Positions 25,118 through 35,573 of a DNA stretch of 64,000 bases are shown here, in pieces. The notes under the pieces were generated by a model that was not told the DNA's origin, searched no databases, and saw only the letters and a program-made list of their open reading frames with translations. A program made the translations under genes and the position numbers. Source of the stretch: Pseudomonas asplenii (GTDB lineage Bacteria > Pseudomonadota > Gammaproteobacteria > Pseudomonadales > Pseudomonadaceae). Within the stretch, counting starts at the first letter, position 1. The number at the start of each line of letters is the position of its first letter. The stretch lies in contig NZ_LT629777.1 in the NCBI RefSeq assembly GCF_900105475.1, forward strand, positions 1,674,001 to 1,738,000, read 5' to 3'.

Positions 25118-25789
25118 TTATCCCCGGCATTCGATCAGGCTACGGAGTTGTCCGGCTGGGGTCAGGTTGTCGGCTGATAACCAGCGCTCGAATCCGGCAC
25201 TCACCGTTGGCCATTCCGTGTCGATGATGCTGTACCAGGCGCTGTCACGGTTGCGGCCCTTGACCACCATGTGCTGGCGGAACACACCCTCGAAACGAAA
25301 GCCCAGGCGTTCGGCAGCCGTGCGGGAACGGGCGTTGTCGTTGTTGCACTTCCACTCCAGCCGCCGGTAGCCCAGGGCAAAGGCCTCCCTGGCGAGCAGG
25401 TAGACCGCCTCGGTGCTCTTGGGTGAGCGTTGCATCGGCGCGCCGAAGGTCACGTGGCCGATCTCGATACGGCCCTGGGCCGGCACGATCGACATCAGGC
25501 TGAGCAGGCCCTGGACTTCGCCGCTGGCCTTGTCGACCACGGCGAATAAATACGGATCGGCGCTCGCCGCATGGCCGTCCAGCCAGTCATTGAAGGCACT
25601 GCGCTGCGGGAATGGTCCGTAAGGCAGGTAGTCCCACAGCTTGGGGTCGGCACCTGGACCTTCCAGGGCCCGGTACAGGTCGTCGCCATGACGGGCGGCG
25701 TCGAGTTTTTCCAGGACGATGAAACGCCCTTCGAGGCGTCGGGTGGCGGGCGCCGGAGCCCCTTGCCAGTTTGCTACGGGTGTCGACAT
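25118..25789 (-). CDS. GNAT acetyltransferase, RimJ/RimL type
   Basis: 223 aa. The layout RLEGRFIVLEKLDAARHGDDLYRAL, LFAVVDKASGEVQGLLSLMSIVPAQGRIEIGHVTFGAPMQRSPKSTEAVYLLAREAFALGYRRLEWKCNNDNARSRTAAERLGFRFEGVFRQHM is typical of acetyltransferase_3 proteins that acetylate N-termini or small molecules. The acetyl-CoA loop is of the weak RSPKST type. It is followed closely, on the same strand, by a second GNAT and the PaiB-like gene upstream. Substrate unknown. Confidence 0.88.
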   Translation of the reverse strand: MSTPVANWQGAPAPATRRLEGRFIVLEKLDAARHGDDLYRALEGPGADPKLWDYLPYGPFPQRSAFNDWLDGHAASADPYLFAVVDKASGEVQGLLSLMSIVPAQGRIEIGHVTFGAPMQRSPKSTEAVYLLAREAFALGYRRLEWKCNNDNARSRTAAERLGFRFEGVFRQHMVVKGRNRDSAWYSIIDTEWPTVSAGFERWLSADNLTPAGQLRSLIECRG

Positions 25790-25806
25790 GACGCTTTCCT
25801 CAAGGC

Positions 25807-26253
25807 CTACAAGGCGTGGCGAAATTGGATGAAGCCTGGGCGCTCGGCTATCCGCTCATACAGCTGGATGGCGGTGGCGTTGGTTTCGTGGGTCAGCCAG
25901 TGCACCTTGCTGCAACCGTCCTGCGCTGCAGTCCTATAGACGTGTTCGATCAGCCGTCGGCCGAGGCCGCTGCCGCGGACTTCGGGGGCGACGAACAGGT
26001 CCTGCAGGTAGCAGGAGTCCTGGATGCTCCAGTTCGAGCGATGGTAGATGAAATGCACCAGGCCGACAGCCTTGCCGTCCTGCCAGGCGAGTGCGGCGTG
26101 GGTGGTTTCGGCCGGGTCGAGCAGGCGCTGCCAGGTCGACTGGTAGATCGCTTCGGGCAGTTCAGTCTCGTAGAACTTCAGGTAGGCCTGCCACAGCGGG
26201 TGCCAGACGGCCTGGTCGGCGGCGGTCACCGGGCGGATTTCAATAGCACTCAT
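25807..26253 (-). CDS. GNAT acetyltransferase
   Basis: 148 aa with a clear acetyl-CoA binding motif LFVAPEVRGSGLGRRLIEHVYRTA (about residues 88-112) and the following VHWLTHETNATAIQLYERI. It belongs to the broad Acetyltransf_1 family; the substrate cannot be predicted. It lies 18 bases before the RimJ-type gene and 10 bases after the PaiB-like gene, so the three likely form one operon facing away from the MocR regulator. Confidence 0.9.
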   Translation of the reverse strand: MSAIEIRPVTAADQAVWHPLWQAYLKFYETELPEAIYQSTWQRLLDPAETTHAALAWQDGKAVGLVHFIYHRSNWSIQDSCYLQDLFVAPEVRGSGLGRRLIEHVYRTAAQDGCSKVHWLTHETNATAIQLYERIAERPGFIQFRHAL

Positions 26254-26262
26254 GCTGACTCC

Positions 26263-26886
26263 TTAACGCATCAATTGGGCGAGGGCCTGGTCCTGGCTGT
26301 CGGCACTGGCCGCCAGCCCTTGTTGCACACCGGCGATATCGACGGCGCTGCGGTTCTGACTGAGCTTGCGCTTGCCCTCCAGACGCTGGATCGGCAGGGC
26401 GATGCCGACAATGGCCTTGAGCATAGAGGCGATGTAGGTCTCGGGGGCGTCGTCGACTTTCCAGGGGTTGGCCCGGCCGGCTTCATGGCGGTCGGTGAGG
26501 GCACTGACCAGCGCGCGCAGGCGCTCGGTGTCGTCGAAGACCTCGGCCTGGCCGTAGGCGTGCACGGCCACGTAGTTCCAGGTCGGCACGACCTTGCCGT
26601 GTTCGGCCTTGCTGGCATAGAAGGACGGGCTGACATAGGCGTCGGCCCCAGGAAATATCACCAGCGCCTCGGCTCCTTCGGCCAGTTCCTGCCACTGCGG
26701 GTTGGCGCGCGCCAGATGCCCGAAGAGGGTGCCATGGGCGCCCTGGTGCGGATCGAGCAGCAGCGGCAGGTGGCTGGCTTGCAGCCCTTGTTTGCCATGG
26801 GTGACCAGGATGGCCAGGCGTGTGTCCTGGATATGCCGGTGCAGGAAGGTCAGGTCGGGTTCGGCGAAGGCGCTGGGTGTGTACAT
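26263..26886 (-). CDS. PaiB-family FMN-binding protein
   Basis: 207 aa from ATG 26886 (MYTPSAFAEPDLTFLHRHIQDTRLAILVTHGKQGLQASHLPLLLD). The split-barrel flavin-binding pattern continues with GTLFGHLARANPQWQ, ALVIFPGADAYVSPSFYASK and VVPTWNYVAVHAYGQAEVFDD. PaiB of Bacillus is described as a negative regulator linked with the PaiA acetyltransferase; here too acetyltransferases lie next door. Divergent from the MocR gene, which probably controls it. Confidence 0.9.
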   Translation of the reverse strand: MYTPSAFAEPDLTFLHRHIQDTRLAILVTHGKQGLQASHLPLLLDPHQGAHGTLFGHLARANPQWQELAEGAEALVIFPGADAYVSPSFYASKAEHGKVVPTWNYVAVHAYGQAEVFDDTERLRALVSALTDRHEAGRANPWKVDDAPETYIASMLKAIVGIALPIQRLEGKRKLSQNRSAVDIAGVQQGLAASADSQDQALAQLMR

Positions 26887-26976
26887 GGAAGTTTTCCTTG
26901 GCGAATACGGCCATCCTAGGCAGGCTATTGGTTGCTTGTAAGAGCCATTGCCAGTGATTTTCATAGGTCCAATACC

Positions 26977-28527
26977 ATGCCCAGTCCATCGTTACCCCTG
27001 TCGTTCGATCCGGCCGGTATTCAGCTGGACCCGGCCAAGGGGCTCAGCCGCCAGCTCTATCAGGCCCTGCGTCAACGTGTGCTGGATGGGCGCCTGGGCA
27101 GCGGCAGCCGTTTGCCGGCCAGCCGCGATCTGGCCAACGCTCTGGGCATTTCCCGTAACAGCGTGGTTCGGGCCTATGACCAGCTGTATGCCGAAGGCTT
27201 CATCGAGGGGCGGATCGGCGATGGCACCTACGTTGCGCAACTGCCGGGCAAGGCGTTGCCCATCAAGAAGTTGTCCACAAAAGTATCCACAGGGTTTTCA
27301 ACAGGCTTACCCACAGGTTTATCCACAAAATCGGCCGAAACCGCTGGGGTTACATCCAGTAAAGTTATCCACAATCAGGCGTTGCAACGTATCGGCGACA
27401 ACCCGATCAACCCGCCGCCGAGTGGTCCGCCGCGGGCTTTTCGTGTGGGTGTGCCGGCCTTCGATCTGTTTCCTTTCGGCGTCTGGGCCAAGCTGCAGGC
27501 GGCTTTCTGGCGCGCTCCCGACCCTGGGCAACTGTGTTACGGCGCTTCGTCGGGCGACGCGCGCCTGCGGGGCCTGATTGCAGCGTACTTGCGCAGTTCG
27601 CGCGGATTGTCCTGCAGTGCTGAACAAATTGTGATCACCTGCGGCGCACAGCAGGGCATCAGTCTTTGTGCACAGTTGCTGGTGGACCCGGGCGAGGGCG
27701 TTGCGGTGGAAAATCCCGGTTACCGCGCGGCACGCCTGGCGTTCGCGGTGGCGGGTGCCCGGGTGCAGGGTGTTGCGGTGGATCAGGACGGGCTGGACTG
27801 CGCGGCCCTCGGGCAATTGCCGGATTGCCGATTGGTCTATGTGACGCCGTCCCACCAGTATCCCACCGGGGTGGTCATGAGCCTGGCGAGGCGTCTGGAA
27901 CTGCTGGCCTGGGCCGAGCGTACCGGCGGCTGGATCGTCGAGGACGATTATGACGGCGAATACCGCTACAGCGGCGCGCCGCTGGCTCCTCTGGCGGCGT
28001 TGGATCGGCAGGGGCGGGTGTTGTATGTCGGCACGTTCGGCAAGATCGCCTTTCCGGCGTTGCGCCTGGGTTACCTGGTACTGCCGCCGACGCTGGTGGC
28101 GGCTTTTGCCCAGCGCCGTGCGCTGGATATGCGGCATTCGGAGGTCAGTACCCAGGTGGTGATGGCCGAATTCATGGCCGCCGGACATTTCCAGAGGCAC
28201 ATCCGGCGGATGCGCCGTGCCGCCCTGAGCCGGCGTAACACTCTGTTGGCCCATTGGCCGACGAATATCCGCGGCTGCGGCAGCCTGCCGGAAGCCGTCG
28301 CCGGCCTGCACCTGATGGTGCCGGTGCAGAGCCTGGCGCGTGAGCAGGAACTGATCGCCCAGGCCGCGAGTGTCGGGGTCGAGATCAGCCCCCTGAGCAG
28401 CTTCTGGCTGACTCTGCCGGAACCGCCTGCAGAGCGGCATGCGGGCCTGGTCCTGGGGTTCGCGGCCGTGCCGGAGGTGGATATCGTGGCGGCCCTGAAG
28501 CGTTTGCGCGAGGTTTGGCTGGCGTGA
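26977..28527 (+). CDS. MocR/PdxR-type GntR-aminotransferase regulator
   Basis: 516 aa from ATG 26977. N-terminal GntR winged helix (SRQLYQALRQRVLDGRLGSGSRLPASRDLANALGISRNSVVRAYDQLYAEGFIEGRIGDGTYV, about 15-85). A long linker (about 95-150) contains tetrapeptide repeats LSTK-VSTG-FSTG-LPTG-LSTK. The aminotransferase class I fold follows, with the PLP lysine in GTFGKIAFPALRLGYLVLP. MocR proteins bind PLP or a PLP adduct and often regulate the divergent gene, here the PaiB/GNAT operon. The linker DNA is an array of DnaA-box-like sequences. Confidence 0.93.
   Translation: MPSPSLPLSFDPAGIQLDPAKGLSRQLYQALRQRVLDGRLGSGSRLPASRDLANALGISRNSVVRAYDQLYAEGFIEGRIGDGTYVAQLPGKALPIKKLSTKVSTGFSTGLPTGLSTKSAETAGVTSSKVIHNQALQRIGDNPINPPPSGPPRAFRVGVPAFDLFPFGVWAKLQAAFWRAPDPGQLCYGASSGDARLRGLIAAYLRSSRGLSCSAEQIVITCGAQQGISLCAQLLVDPGEGVAVENPGYRAARLAFAVAGARVQGVAVDQDGLDCAALGQLPDCRLVYVTPSHQYPTGVVMSLARRLELLAWAERTGGWIVEDDYDGEYRYSGAPLAPLAALDRQGRVLYVGTFGKIAFPALRLGYLVLPPTLVAAFAQRRALDMRHSEVSTQVVMAEFMAAGHFQRHIRRMRRAALSRRNTLLAHWPTNIRGCGSLPEAVAGLHLMVPVQSLAREQELIAQAASVGVEISPLSSFWLTLPEPPAERHAGLVLGFAAVPEVDIVAALKRLREVWLA
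27271..27373 (+). repeat. 12-bp tandem array of DnaA-box-like sequences
   Basis: Nine-mers at 27271 TTGTCCACA, 27283 GTATCCACA, 27295 TTTTCAACA, 27307 TTACCCACA and 27319 TTATCCACA are spaced exactly 12 bp; a further TTATCCACA stands at 27365. Two are perfect matches to the DnaA consensus TTATCCACA and two more differ by one base. All lie in the same orientation within the linker codons of the MocR gene. Confidence 0.7.
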
Positions 28528-28637
28528 GTGCGGGGTCGGCGCAGTTCGGGGGGACGGCCGGCCCTTGAGCTGAGAACGGCGGTGCGCAACGGACTACTTA
28601 GTTACCGCTCGTCGTGCTCGGTGCATGGCTAAGGTCG

Positions 28638-28669
28638 TGAGCGAGATTCTTTCGCTCAGAGGTTTTTTC
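28638..28669 (+). terminator. Intrinsic terminator after the MocR gene
   Basis: TGAGCGA, 7-base loop, TCGCTCA, then GAGGTTTTTT. Lies about 110 bases after the MocR stop. Confidence 0.8.
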
Positions 28670-28743
28670 ATGCTCAACGTTTCAAGTTCAACATGCTCCT
28701 GCTTGCCTGTTTGTCCTGTGTCTTCCTGTGCAGGGAGCAGAGC

Positions 28744-31700
28744 ATGACGGACTCTGCTGTTTCGGCTCCGCTGAGCGAGAGCGATCAGGCCTTGCAGGTC
28801 CTTGGTCTGGGTGATTGCCTGGCCGCCCGGCCCAGCCTGGAGAGCGCTACGGCCCACTTGGTACAGGCGATGCTGGAAGACTATTTCCCGGCTCAGGGAG
28901 AAGCATTGCGGACTGCCGCCTTTATCAACCTTACGGTGGGTACAACCAGCGCGGCCCCGGCGAGCTACCAGATCATTCCTCTGACCCATCGGCTGATTGA
29001 CTGCTGGCTGGGCAAAGCAATGCCAGATCATCCTCTTGGCAGCTACCTGACGCTCTACCCGGGAGCCGAGGCTCCGCAGATGTTGCGCCTGCAGGTCGCC
29101 AAAGCCGAAGAATTGGTGAGTGAGTGGGCTCCAGCCTTGCTGCAGAGCTACATGCAGAGCCTGGTCGACTTCTGGAGTTCGCCAGCCTTGTCCGGCCAGA
29201 AGTTATCGGATGTCTGGCGGTCGCCCTTGGCGCAGGGTGTTTCGCCCTGGCAACAGCTATCGGATTTCATCGCGACCCAGTTACGCAAAGCCAGCACCGC
29301 GCTCACGGGTGACGAACTGGACACCGTCCACGGTGTACTCGATTTTCCCGATTTCAAGGCGCGTTCCCAGGCGCTGGGAAACGACTGCACGAAGGCGCGC
29401 ATCACCCTCGTTCGTGTCCCGGGCAACGCCCCGTTGTACCAGCAGGCCCTGGTCCTGACACGCCAGGTCGGTCAGCGGCAGATCGTATTGCTGTACACGT
29501 TATTGGGTGGAATCAAGTCGTTCGACTCCATCAAGGTGCTGGAAGCCGACTTGGGACAGACCTTGAGTGACAGTGATCCGGATCCGGAAAATTACTCTGC
29601 GGATGATCATGTCTTTGATGCCCTGACGGCTACCTTGCTGACCCGGCAGCTGGAAAACATCCGCACCCTCAACGCGGGCGACTACTACGACCGTGCCGCT
29701 CTCGACCGACACTTGTACGAGCTGACCGGCCCACAGGTGCTGGTCGGGGCCTTCAGTTCCGCGCACGAAGAGACGCTGCGGCAGTTGCATGATTTACTTC
29801 CCGACTGGTTACAGCAGGCTTCGGCAGTGGACCGGGCCACCTATGGCCGCTACGTCTGCCGGCTATCAGAGGTGCACCGGTTCCATTTCGGCGAGGCGTT
29901 TCTCGCAAGCATTCCCAGCATTTTCGAGTTTGCGCAGCAGGAGTTGGCCAAGAGCCTGCTCAAGCTTGATCCCAAGGCCAAGGACGTAGTGGTTGATCGT
30001 ATCCGCGTGACGCTCACCCAGAGCGACAGCAGCCCGTGGGAAATGGCGGGTCCGGGGTTCGCCGCTCAAGATCTGCGTACCCAGTCCTCTACCCGGAGCT
30101 ATGTGGAAATGGCACTGCTGAACGTCGATGCCTTTCCGCTCTCGGCCACCGCGCAGGTTCATTACGATCAGCCGGCGGCAGGTGAGGAGCAGACGCCACC
30201 GAGCTGGATGACCTATGAACGACTGCGAGCCGCCGTCAGTGATGCCAATGTCGGCGCGACCTATCCTGCTCTGCTCAAACAGAAACTGCAGCGCAACACG
30301 ACTGAGCGATATCGGCAGCACTCGTTGTTCACCCACTATTTGCAGGTCCTGCTGCCGATGCTGGCGTTGGAACTGCGCCTGACGCAGAGGCTGACGGAGT
30401 GTGCGCGTCTATACGTCACGGCGGTGATGAGCATGGACACCCATGTGCTCGTGCTGTCGGGGCTGTCCATCGTGGTCCGCCCCCTGGCGTTGCTGGCACA
30501 CCCTGGAGCTGCGGCGGACCCTGTGCTAAATCATTTTGTCATTGGCCCGCGGATGGTCGATCGAGGGCCGCAGGTGCTGCTACGACCGGGGGCGACAGAA
30601 CCCTTGCTCGAGTTCGCCTCGCTCGCGCACCTGTTGGCGGCTATCCAGGTTGAAGGGGAGTTGCAGCAGTCGGTGTTGGCGGGCCTGGACGACTACAGTC
30701 GCAAGATTTATGACCAGGGTGGTTTTCTGGAGCCGCATCTGACGCGGATCATCCTCAGCACCTGGGACCTGCCAGAGATTCCTGAGCCGCCTACGCTGGA
30801 TACCACGGTCTTGTCCGGCACGGTCGTTGAGGCGCTGTTCGCCGCCAGCGTCGAGACACTGATCAGGCATGCCGAGGCGATCTCGGTGTCGAATGCCGAA
30901 GCGCGCCGCAAGCTCCTCACCGATCTTGGCTGGGCGCTGTTCAGCCTACTGATTCCCTGGGCGCCGGGTGCTCTGGCGGGAGTGGGGTTGATCGTGCAAC
31001 TGTTGCCCAGTCTCAAGGCGCTGACGGATCCGAATACACAACGGCCCTGGGCGGCATTCGCCGATGTGTTGCTCAACTTGGCGGCCGTGTTGGTCTATCA
31101 CCGCCGACTGTCGCCTGAACCATTGGCAACCGCCGGTGCCGGCGCAGCGATCGTCAAACCATCGGTAGACGGGGACGGTGGATTGCGGGCGTTCATCTGG
31201 ACTCGCGGTGGGCGCGATTTTTCAGCGTCCGAACTGGAGCGGCTTGACCGATTCAAACTGGCGACCACGGCTCCTGCCGATATGTTGCCGGCCGAGGGAG
31301 AATGGCGGGGTCTTTACCAATATGGTGGATTGTTCTATGCCCATATCCATGGCGACTGGTTTCATGTTTCGCGCACTATCGAAGGTGTAAGGATCGTCGA
31401 TATCCGGCATCCGGCCAGTCTGGGCCCCTGGTTGATCCGCGATACCTCGGGAAGCTGGCAGCTGGATCGGGGCCCCCGGCTGCTGGGTGGCGCCGGTGAA
31501 TTGAGTTTACGAAGCAGAAAGAGGCTCAACACGCTGAAATACCAGGCCCGCCAACTGCTTGACTCACTGCCTGGCCGGCTGGGCCGAAGTGAGAAACTTC
31601 TGCGTATTGCTCATGGCCCCGCTGATGTCGAGGACCGGCTCATCAACGATGCCAAGTTGTTCAGCGACCTGTCGGCCAAACTGCAGGAGTTGGCTCACGG

Positions 31701-32157
31701 TTTGGACGAGTATCCCAAGGAACTGGTGGACAAGCTCGACGCTGGCGCGAAACTCCTGCGAGCTCAAGGCACACGCCTGCGTATCGAAAGAGTGAAGATC
31801 GATCCGCCCACAATCATCGGCGTCTCGTATCTCAGGAGTAAGCAGCAGATCCGCATTCGGTCCCTGGGGCCGCGCAAGGATATTTCTGGCGGCAAGGGCC
31901 GGGACTTTCTACAGGAGTATGAGATTTCGGACTTGCAGCGGACCCCCCTGTGGTACGCACACTTTCACTATTCGAGTCTGGATGCGGTAGACAAGAACTA
32001 TACGGCGGCTCACCTGAAGACTCCTCGGCAGCGTTTTCAGGGCATCAACTACCAGAGGGCTCAGGAACAATCGAATCAGGGTGTCGACGCTATCTTGCGG
32101 GCCAGGATCGACGCGACATCGGCCAGCGAACTGTTCCTGTCCCCCACGTCCTGGTAG
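28744..32157 (+). CDS. Large DUF6543 / dermonecrotic-toxin-like protein
   Basis: 1137 aa from ATG 28744, with GGGAG 8 bases upstream. The style and segments (TYGRYVCRLSEVHRFHFGEAFL, LFTHYLQVLLPMLALELRL, PWAAFADVLLNLAAVLVYHRR, YQYGGLFYAHIHGDWFHVSR, DGSWQLDRGPRLLGG-type blocks) match the big Pseudomonas proteins annotated with DUF6543 or dermonecrotic toxin domain. A hydrophobic helix pair near residues 720-760 (LGWALFSLLIPWAPGALAGVGLIVQLLP) could insert in membranes. No signal peptide and no secretion gene nearby. Catalytic residues cannot be named from sequence alone, and the target is unknown. A weak hairpin follows the stop. Confidence 0.7.
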   Translation: MTDSAVSAPLSESDQALQVLGLGDCLAARPSLESATAHLVQAMLEDYFPAQGEALRTAAFINLTVGTTSAAPASYQIIPLTHRLIDCWLGKAMPDHPLGSYLTLYPGAEAPQMLRLQVAKAEELVSEWAPALLQSYMQSLVDFWSSPALSGQKLSDVWRSPLAQGVSPWQQLSDFIATQLRKASTALTGDELDTVHGVLDFPDFKARSQALGNDCTKARITLVRVPGNAPLYQQALVLTRQVGQRQIVLLYTLLGGIKSFDSIKVLEADLGQTLSDSDPDPENYSADDHVFDALTATLLTRQLENIRTLNAGDYYDRAALDRHLYELTGPQVLVGAFSSAHEETLRQLHDLLPDWLQQASAVDRATYGRYVCRLSEVHRFHFGEAFLASIPSIFEFAQQELAKSLLKLDPKAKDVVVDRIRVTLTQSDSSPWEMAGPGFAAQDLRTQSSTRSYVEMALLNVDAFPLSATAQVHYDQPAAGEEQTPPSWMTYERLRAAVSDANVGATYPALLKQKLQRNTTERYRQHSLFTHYLQVLLPMLALELRLTQRLTECARLYVTAVMSMDTHVLVLSGLSIVVRPLALLAHPGAAADPVLNHFVIGPRMVDRGPQVLLRPGATEPLLEFASLAHLLAAIQVEGELQQSVLAGLDDYSRKIYDQGGFLEPHLTRIILSTWDLPEIPEPPTLDTTVLSGTVVEALFAASVETLIRHAEAISVSNAEARRKLLTDLGWALFSLLIPWAPGALAGVGLIVQLLPSLKALTDPNTQRPWAAFADVLLNLAAVLVYHRRLSPEPLATAGAGAAIVKPSVDGDGGLRAFIWTRGGRDFSASELERLDRFKLATTAPADMLPAEGEWRGLYQYGGLFYAHIHGDWFHVSRTIEGVRIVDIRHPASLGPWLIRDTSGSWQLDRGPRLLGGAGELSLRSRKRLNTLKYQARQLLDSLPGRLGRSEKLLRIAHGPADVEDRLINDAKLFSDLSAKLQELAHGLDEYPKELVDKLDAGAKLLRAQGTRLRIERVKIDPPTIIGVSYLRSKQQIRIRSLGPRKDISGGKGRDFLQEYEISDLQRTPLWYAHFHYSSLDAVDKNYTAAHLKTPRQRFQGINYQRAQEQSNQGVDAILRARIDATSASELFLSPTSW

Positions 32158-32192
32158 CCCTGCCGCCGGCCAGTCGGCGACAGGGCTGTTCC

Positions 32193-33293
32193 TCAGGTCC
32201 CCGACTTGATCCGTGTCCAGACCCGTGTACGGATACGTTCGGCTTTCTGATCCATCGGTTGCAGGGTATAGAGCGTCTTCATCGCCGCTTCGGTTGGGTA
32301 CAGGTTGATGTTGTTGCGAATGGCCGGGTCAACCAACTCGATCGCGTCCTTGTTCGGGTTCGGATAGCCGACGAAATCGCTGATCGGCGCGATCACCTGC
32401 GGTTGCAGCAGGTAGTTGATGAAGGTGTAGGCGTCTTCCGGGTCTTTGGCGCCCTTGGGGATCGCCAGCATGTCGAACCAGATCGGTGCGCCTTCTTTGG
32501 GCAGGCGCATGTCGACTACCACGCCGTTTTTGGCGTCCTTGGCGCGGTTGGCGGCCTGGGAGAAGCTGCCGGAGTAGCCGACGGCGACGCAGATGTCGCC
32601 GTTGGCGATATCGGCCATGTACTTGGACGAGTGGAAATAGGTGATGTAGGGGCGGATCTTGAGCATCAACGCCTCGGCCTTTTCATAGTCCTTGGGGTTC
32701 TTGCTGTTGGGGTCCAGGCCCAGGTGCTGCAAGGCCAGTGGCAGGATCTCCGAAGGCGAGTCGAGCAGGGCGACGCCGCACTGCTTGAGCTTGCTGATGT
32801 TCTCTTCCTTGAAGATCAGGTCCCAGCTGTCCACCGGCGCGTTGTCGCCCAGGGTCGCCTTGACCTTCGCCGGGTTGAAGCCGATCAGGATGGTGCCGTA
32901 CATGTAGGGCACGGCAAATTTGTTGCCCGGGTCGTTGGCCTCCAGCAGTTTCATCAGTTTGGGATCAAGGTGGTTCCAGTTCGGCAGCTTGCTGCGGTCC
33001 AGCGGCTGGAACACCCCGGCCTCGATCTGCTTGGCGAGGAACACGTTGGACGGCACCACCACGTCATAGCCGGAGTTGCCGGTGAGCAGCTTGGCCTCCA
33101 GCGCCTCGTTGGTGTCGAAGATGTCGTAGACCAGCTTGACCTGGCTGTTCTGCGCCTTGAAGTCGTCCAGTGCCTTGGGCGTGATGTAGTCGAACCAGTT
33201 ATAGACCCGCAGGGTGCGGTCTTCGGCCTGCGCTGTGGCGCTGAGCACGGCGGCGCACAGGGCCGGGGCGATGAAACGCTTGAGTCTGTTCAT
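32193..33293 (-). CDS. Polyamine ABC transporter substrate-binding protein (PotF/Spu type)
   Basis: 366 aa. Signal peptide MNRLKRFIAPALCAAVLSATAQA, then the periplasmic fold: EDRTLRVYNWFDYITPKALDDFKAQ, YDVVVPSNVFLAKQIEAGVFQPLDRSKLPN, MADIANGDICVAVGYSGSF. This is the PotD/PotF/SpuD-E type that captures putrescine or spermidine. No permease genes are adjacent, so it must use one encoded elsewhere. It lies 12 bases after the acetylpolyamine deacetylase on the same strand; the pair suggests uptake and degradation of (acetyl)polyamines. Confidence 0.92.
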   Translation of the reverse strand: MNRLKRFIAPALCAAVLSATAQAEDRTLRVYNWFDYITPKALDDFKAQNSQVKLVYDIFDTNEALEAKLLTGNSGYDVVVPSNVFLAKQIEAGVFQPLDRSKLPNWNHLDPKLMKLLEANDPGNKFAVPYMYGTILIGFNPAKVKATLGDNAPVDSWDLIFKEENISKLKQCGVALLDSPSEILPLALQHLGLDPNSKNPKDYEKAEALMLKIRPYITYFHSSKYMADIANGDICVAVGYSGSFSQAANRAKDAKNGVVVDMRLPKEGAPIWFDMLAIPKGAKDPEDAYTFINYLLQPQVIAPISDFVGYPNPNKDAIELVDPAIRNNINLYPTEAAMKTLYTLQPMDQKAERIRTRVWTRIKSGT

Positions 33294-33305
33294 TCTTCTA
33301 GTTCC

Positions 33306-34337
<1,032 letters not shown>

Positions 34338-34498
34338 TTCTTGTTCTCCATTGGCGTGGACCTGGACATCATTCTTGATGCCCGGCACGGTTCGGAGAAC
34401 GGCAGGAGCGGCCAAAAGGGGATCGATGTGGCCAAAACATCTGTCCTGATTTCGCCCCTCAATGAGGCAGCGCCGCACCTTGGCGTGGCACAGAGCGG

Positions 34499-35491
34499 TC
34501 AGGGGCGGAACTGGCTAGGACTGACACCGCTCCAGCGCACGAAGGCATGGCGGAAGCTGGCGGTTTCGCTGAAGCCCAGTTCGTCGGCGATCCGGTGGAT
34601 CGGCCACTGGTCGTCGGCCAGCAGTTGCTTGGCTCGTTCGAAGCGTAGTTCGTCGAGCAGTTCCTGGTAGCTGCAACCCAGGTCGCGCAGGTGTCGGCGC
34701 AGGGTTCTTGCCGAGCAGTTCATCTGTTCGGCCAGGCCCTCCAGGCCGGGCGCGGTATGCAACTGAGCGGTGAGCAACTGGCGGATGCGCCCGAGCCAGG
34801 CCTGGCGCCCGGTGAACTCCAGATTCTGTTTGCGGCAACGCTCGGCCATGGCCTGGTGGGTAATCGGGTCGGCCAGGGGTAGCGATTGGTCGAGCCAGGC
34901 GCGGTCGAAGGCGAAGGCGTTGCGGGTGGCACAAAAGCGCAGCGGGCAGTCGAAGCTGTCGGCGTAGTTGGCCTGATAGTCCGGCGCATCGTGCTCGAAA
35001 CGCGCGGCGAGCAGCGGTAGGGGGCGACCGAGCAGGTCGTCGCAGATGACTTTCAGCGAGACCAGGCAGAATTCGACGTTGAAGGTCGCCAGCAGCGGGT
35101 TCTCCCGGTAGTCCGCGGCGGTGAACCAGATGCGCTCGCCGTCTTCCTCCAGGCTCAGCTCGAAGAGTGTTCCCAATAGCGCCGGGTAGCGCAGGGCCAG
35201 GCGCAAGGCGTCACCGAAGGTGGCACTGGTGAGCAGCGCGTAACCGAGCATGCCATAGGACGACACGTGCATGCGCCGGCCCAGTTCCAGGCCGATTTCC
35301 CGGCGCAGGGCCACGGCATTGGCGCATACCCGCATTTCCTGGTTGGTGGTGATGCGGGTGTCTGCGCGGCTCAGGTCGGCGGCACTGATGCCGCTGCCGG
35401 CCAGCAGCGTGTCGGCGGGCAGGCCCTGTTCGCGGAAGGTGTTGAGCACCAGGGAGACGGCGTTGAGGGTGGTCAGGTGGGAGTGGAGCAT
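34499..35491 (-). CDS. AraC-family regulator
   Basis: 330 aa. The N-terminal two thirds is the Arabinose_bd-like ligand domain of OruR/ArgR-type regulators (VSLVLNTFREQGLPADTLLAGSGI; MHVSSYGMLGYALLTSATFGDALRLALRYPAL). The C-terminal AraC HTH (about 235-330) reads GLEGLAEQMNCSARTLRRHLRDLGCSYQELLDELRFERAKQLLADDQWPIHRIADELGFSETASFRHAFVRWSGVSPSQFR. It precedes the polyamine genes on the same strand by 160 bases and may control them. Confidence 0.9.
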   Translation of the reverse strand: MLHSHLTTLNAVSLVLNTFREQGLPADTLLAGSGISAADLSRADTRITTNQEMRVCANAVALRREIGLELGRRMHVSSYGMLGYALLTSATFGDALRLALRYPALLGTLFELSLEEDGERIWFTAADYRENPLLATFNVEFCLVSLKVICDDLLGRPLPLLAARFEHDAPDYQANYADSFDCPLRFCATRNAFAFDRAWLDQSLPLADPITHQAMAERCRKQNLEFTGRQAWLGRIRQLLTAQLHTAPGLEGLAEQMNCSARTLRRHLRDLGCSYQELLDELRFERAKQLLADDQWPIHRIADELGFSETASFRHAFVRWSGVSPSQFRP

Positions 35492-35573
35492 GCTCGATTC
35501 CGGCCTTGGGAGGTGCTGGAATCGAGCAAGTTGCGTGCCGCTGAAAGGGTGACCTAGTTTGATGGTCCTTAGG

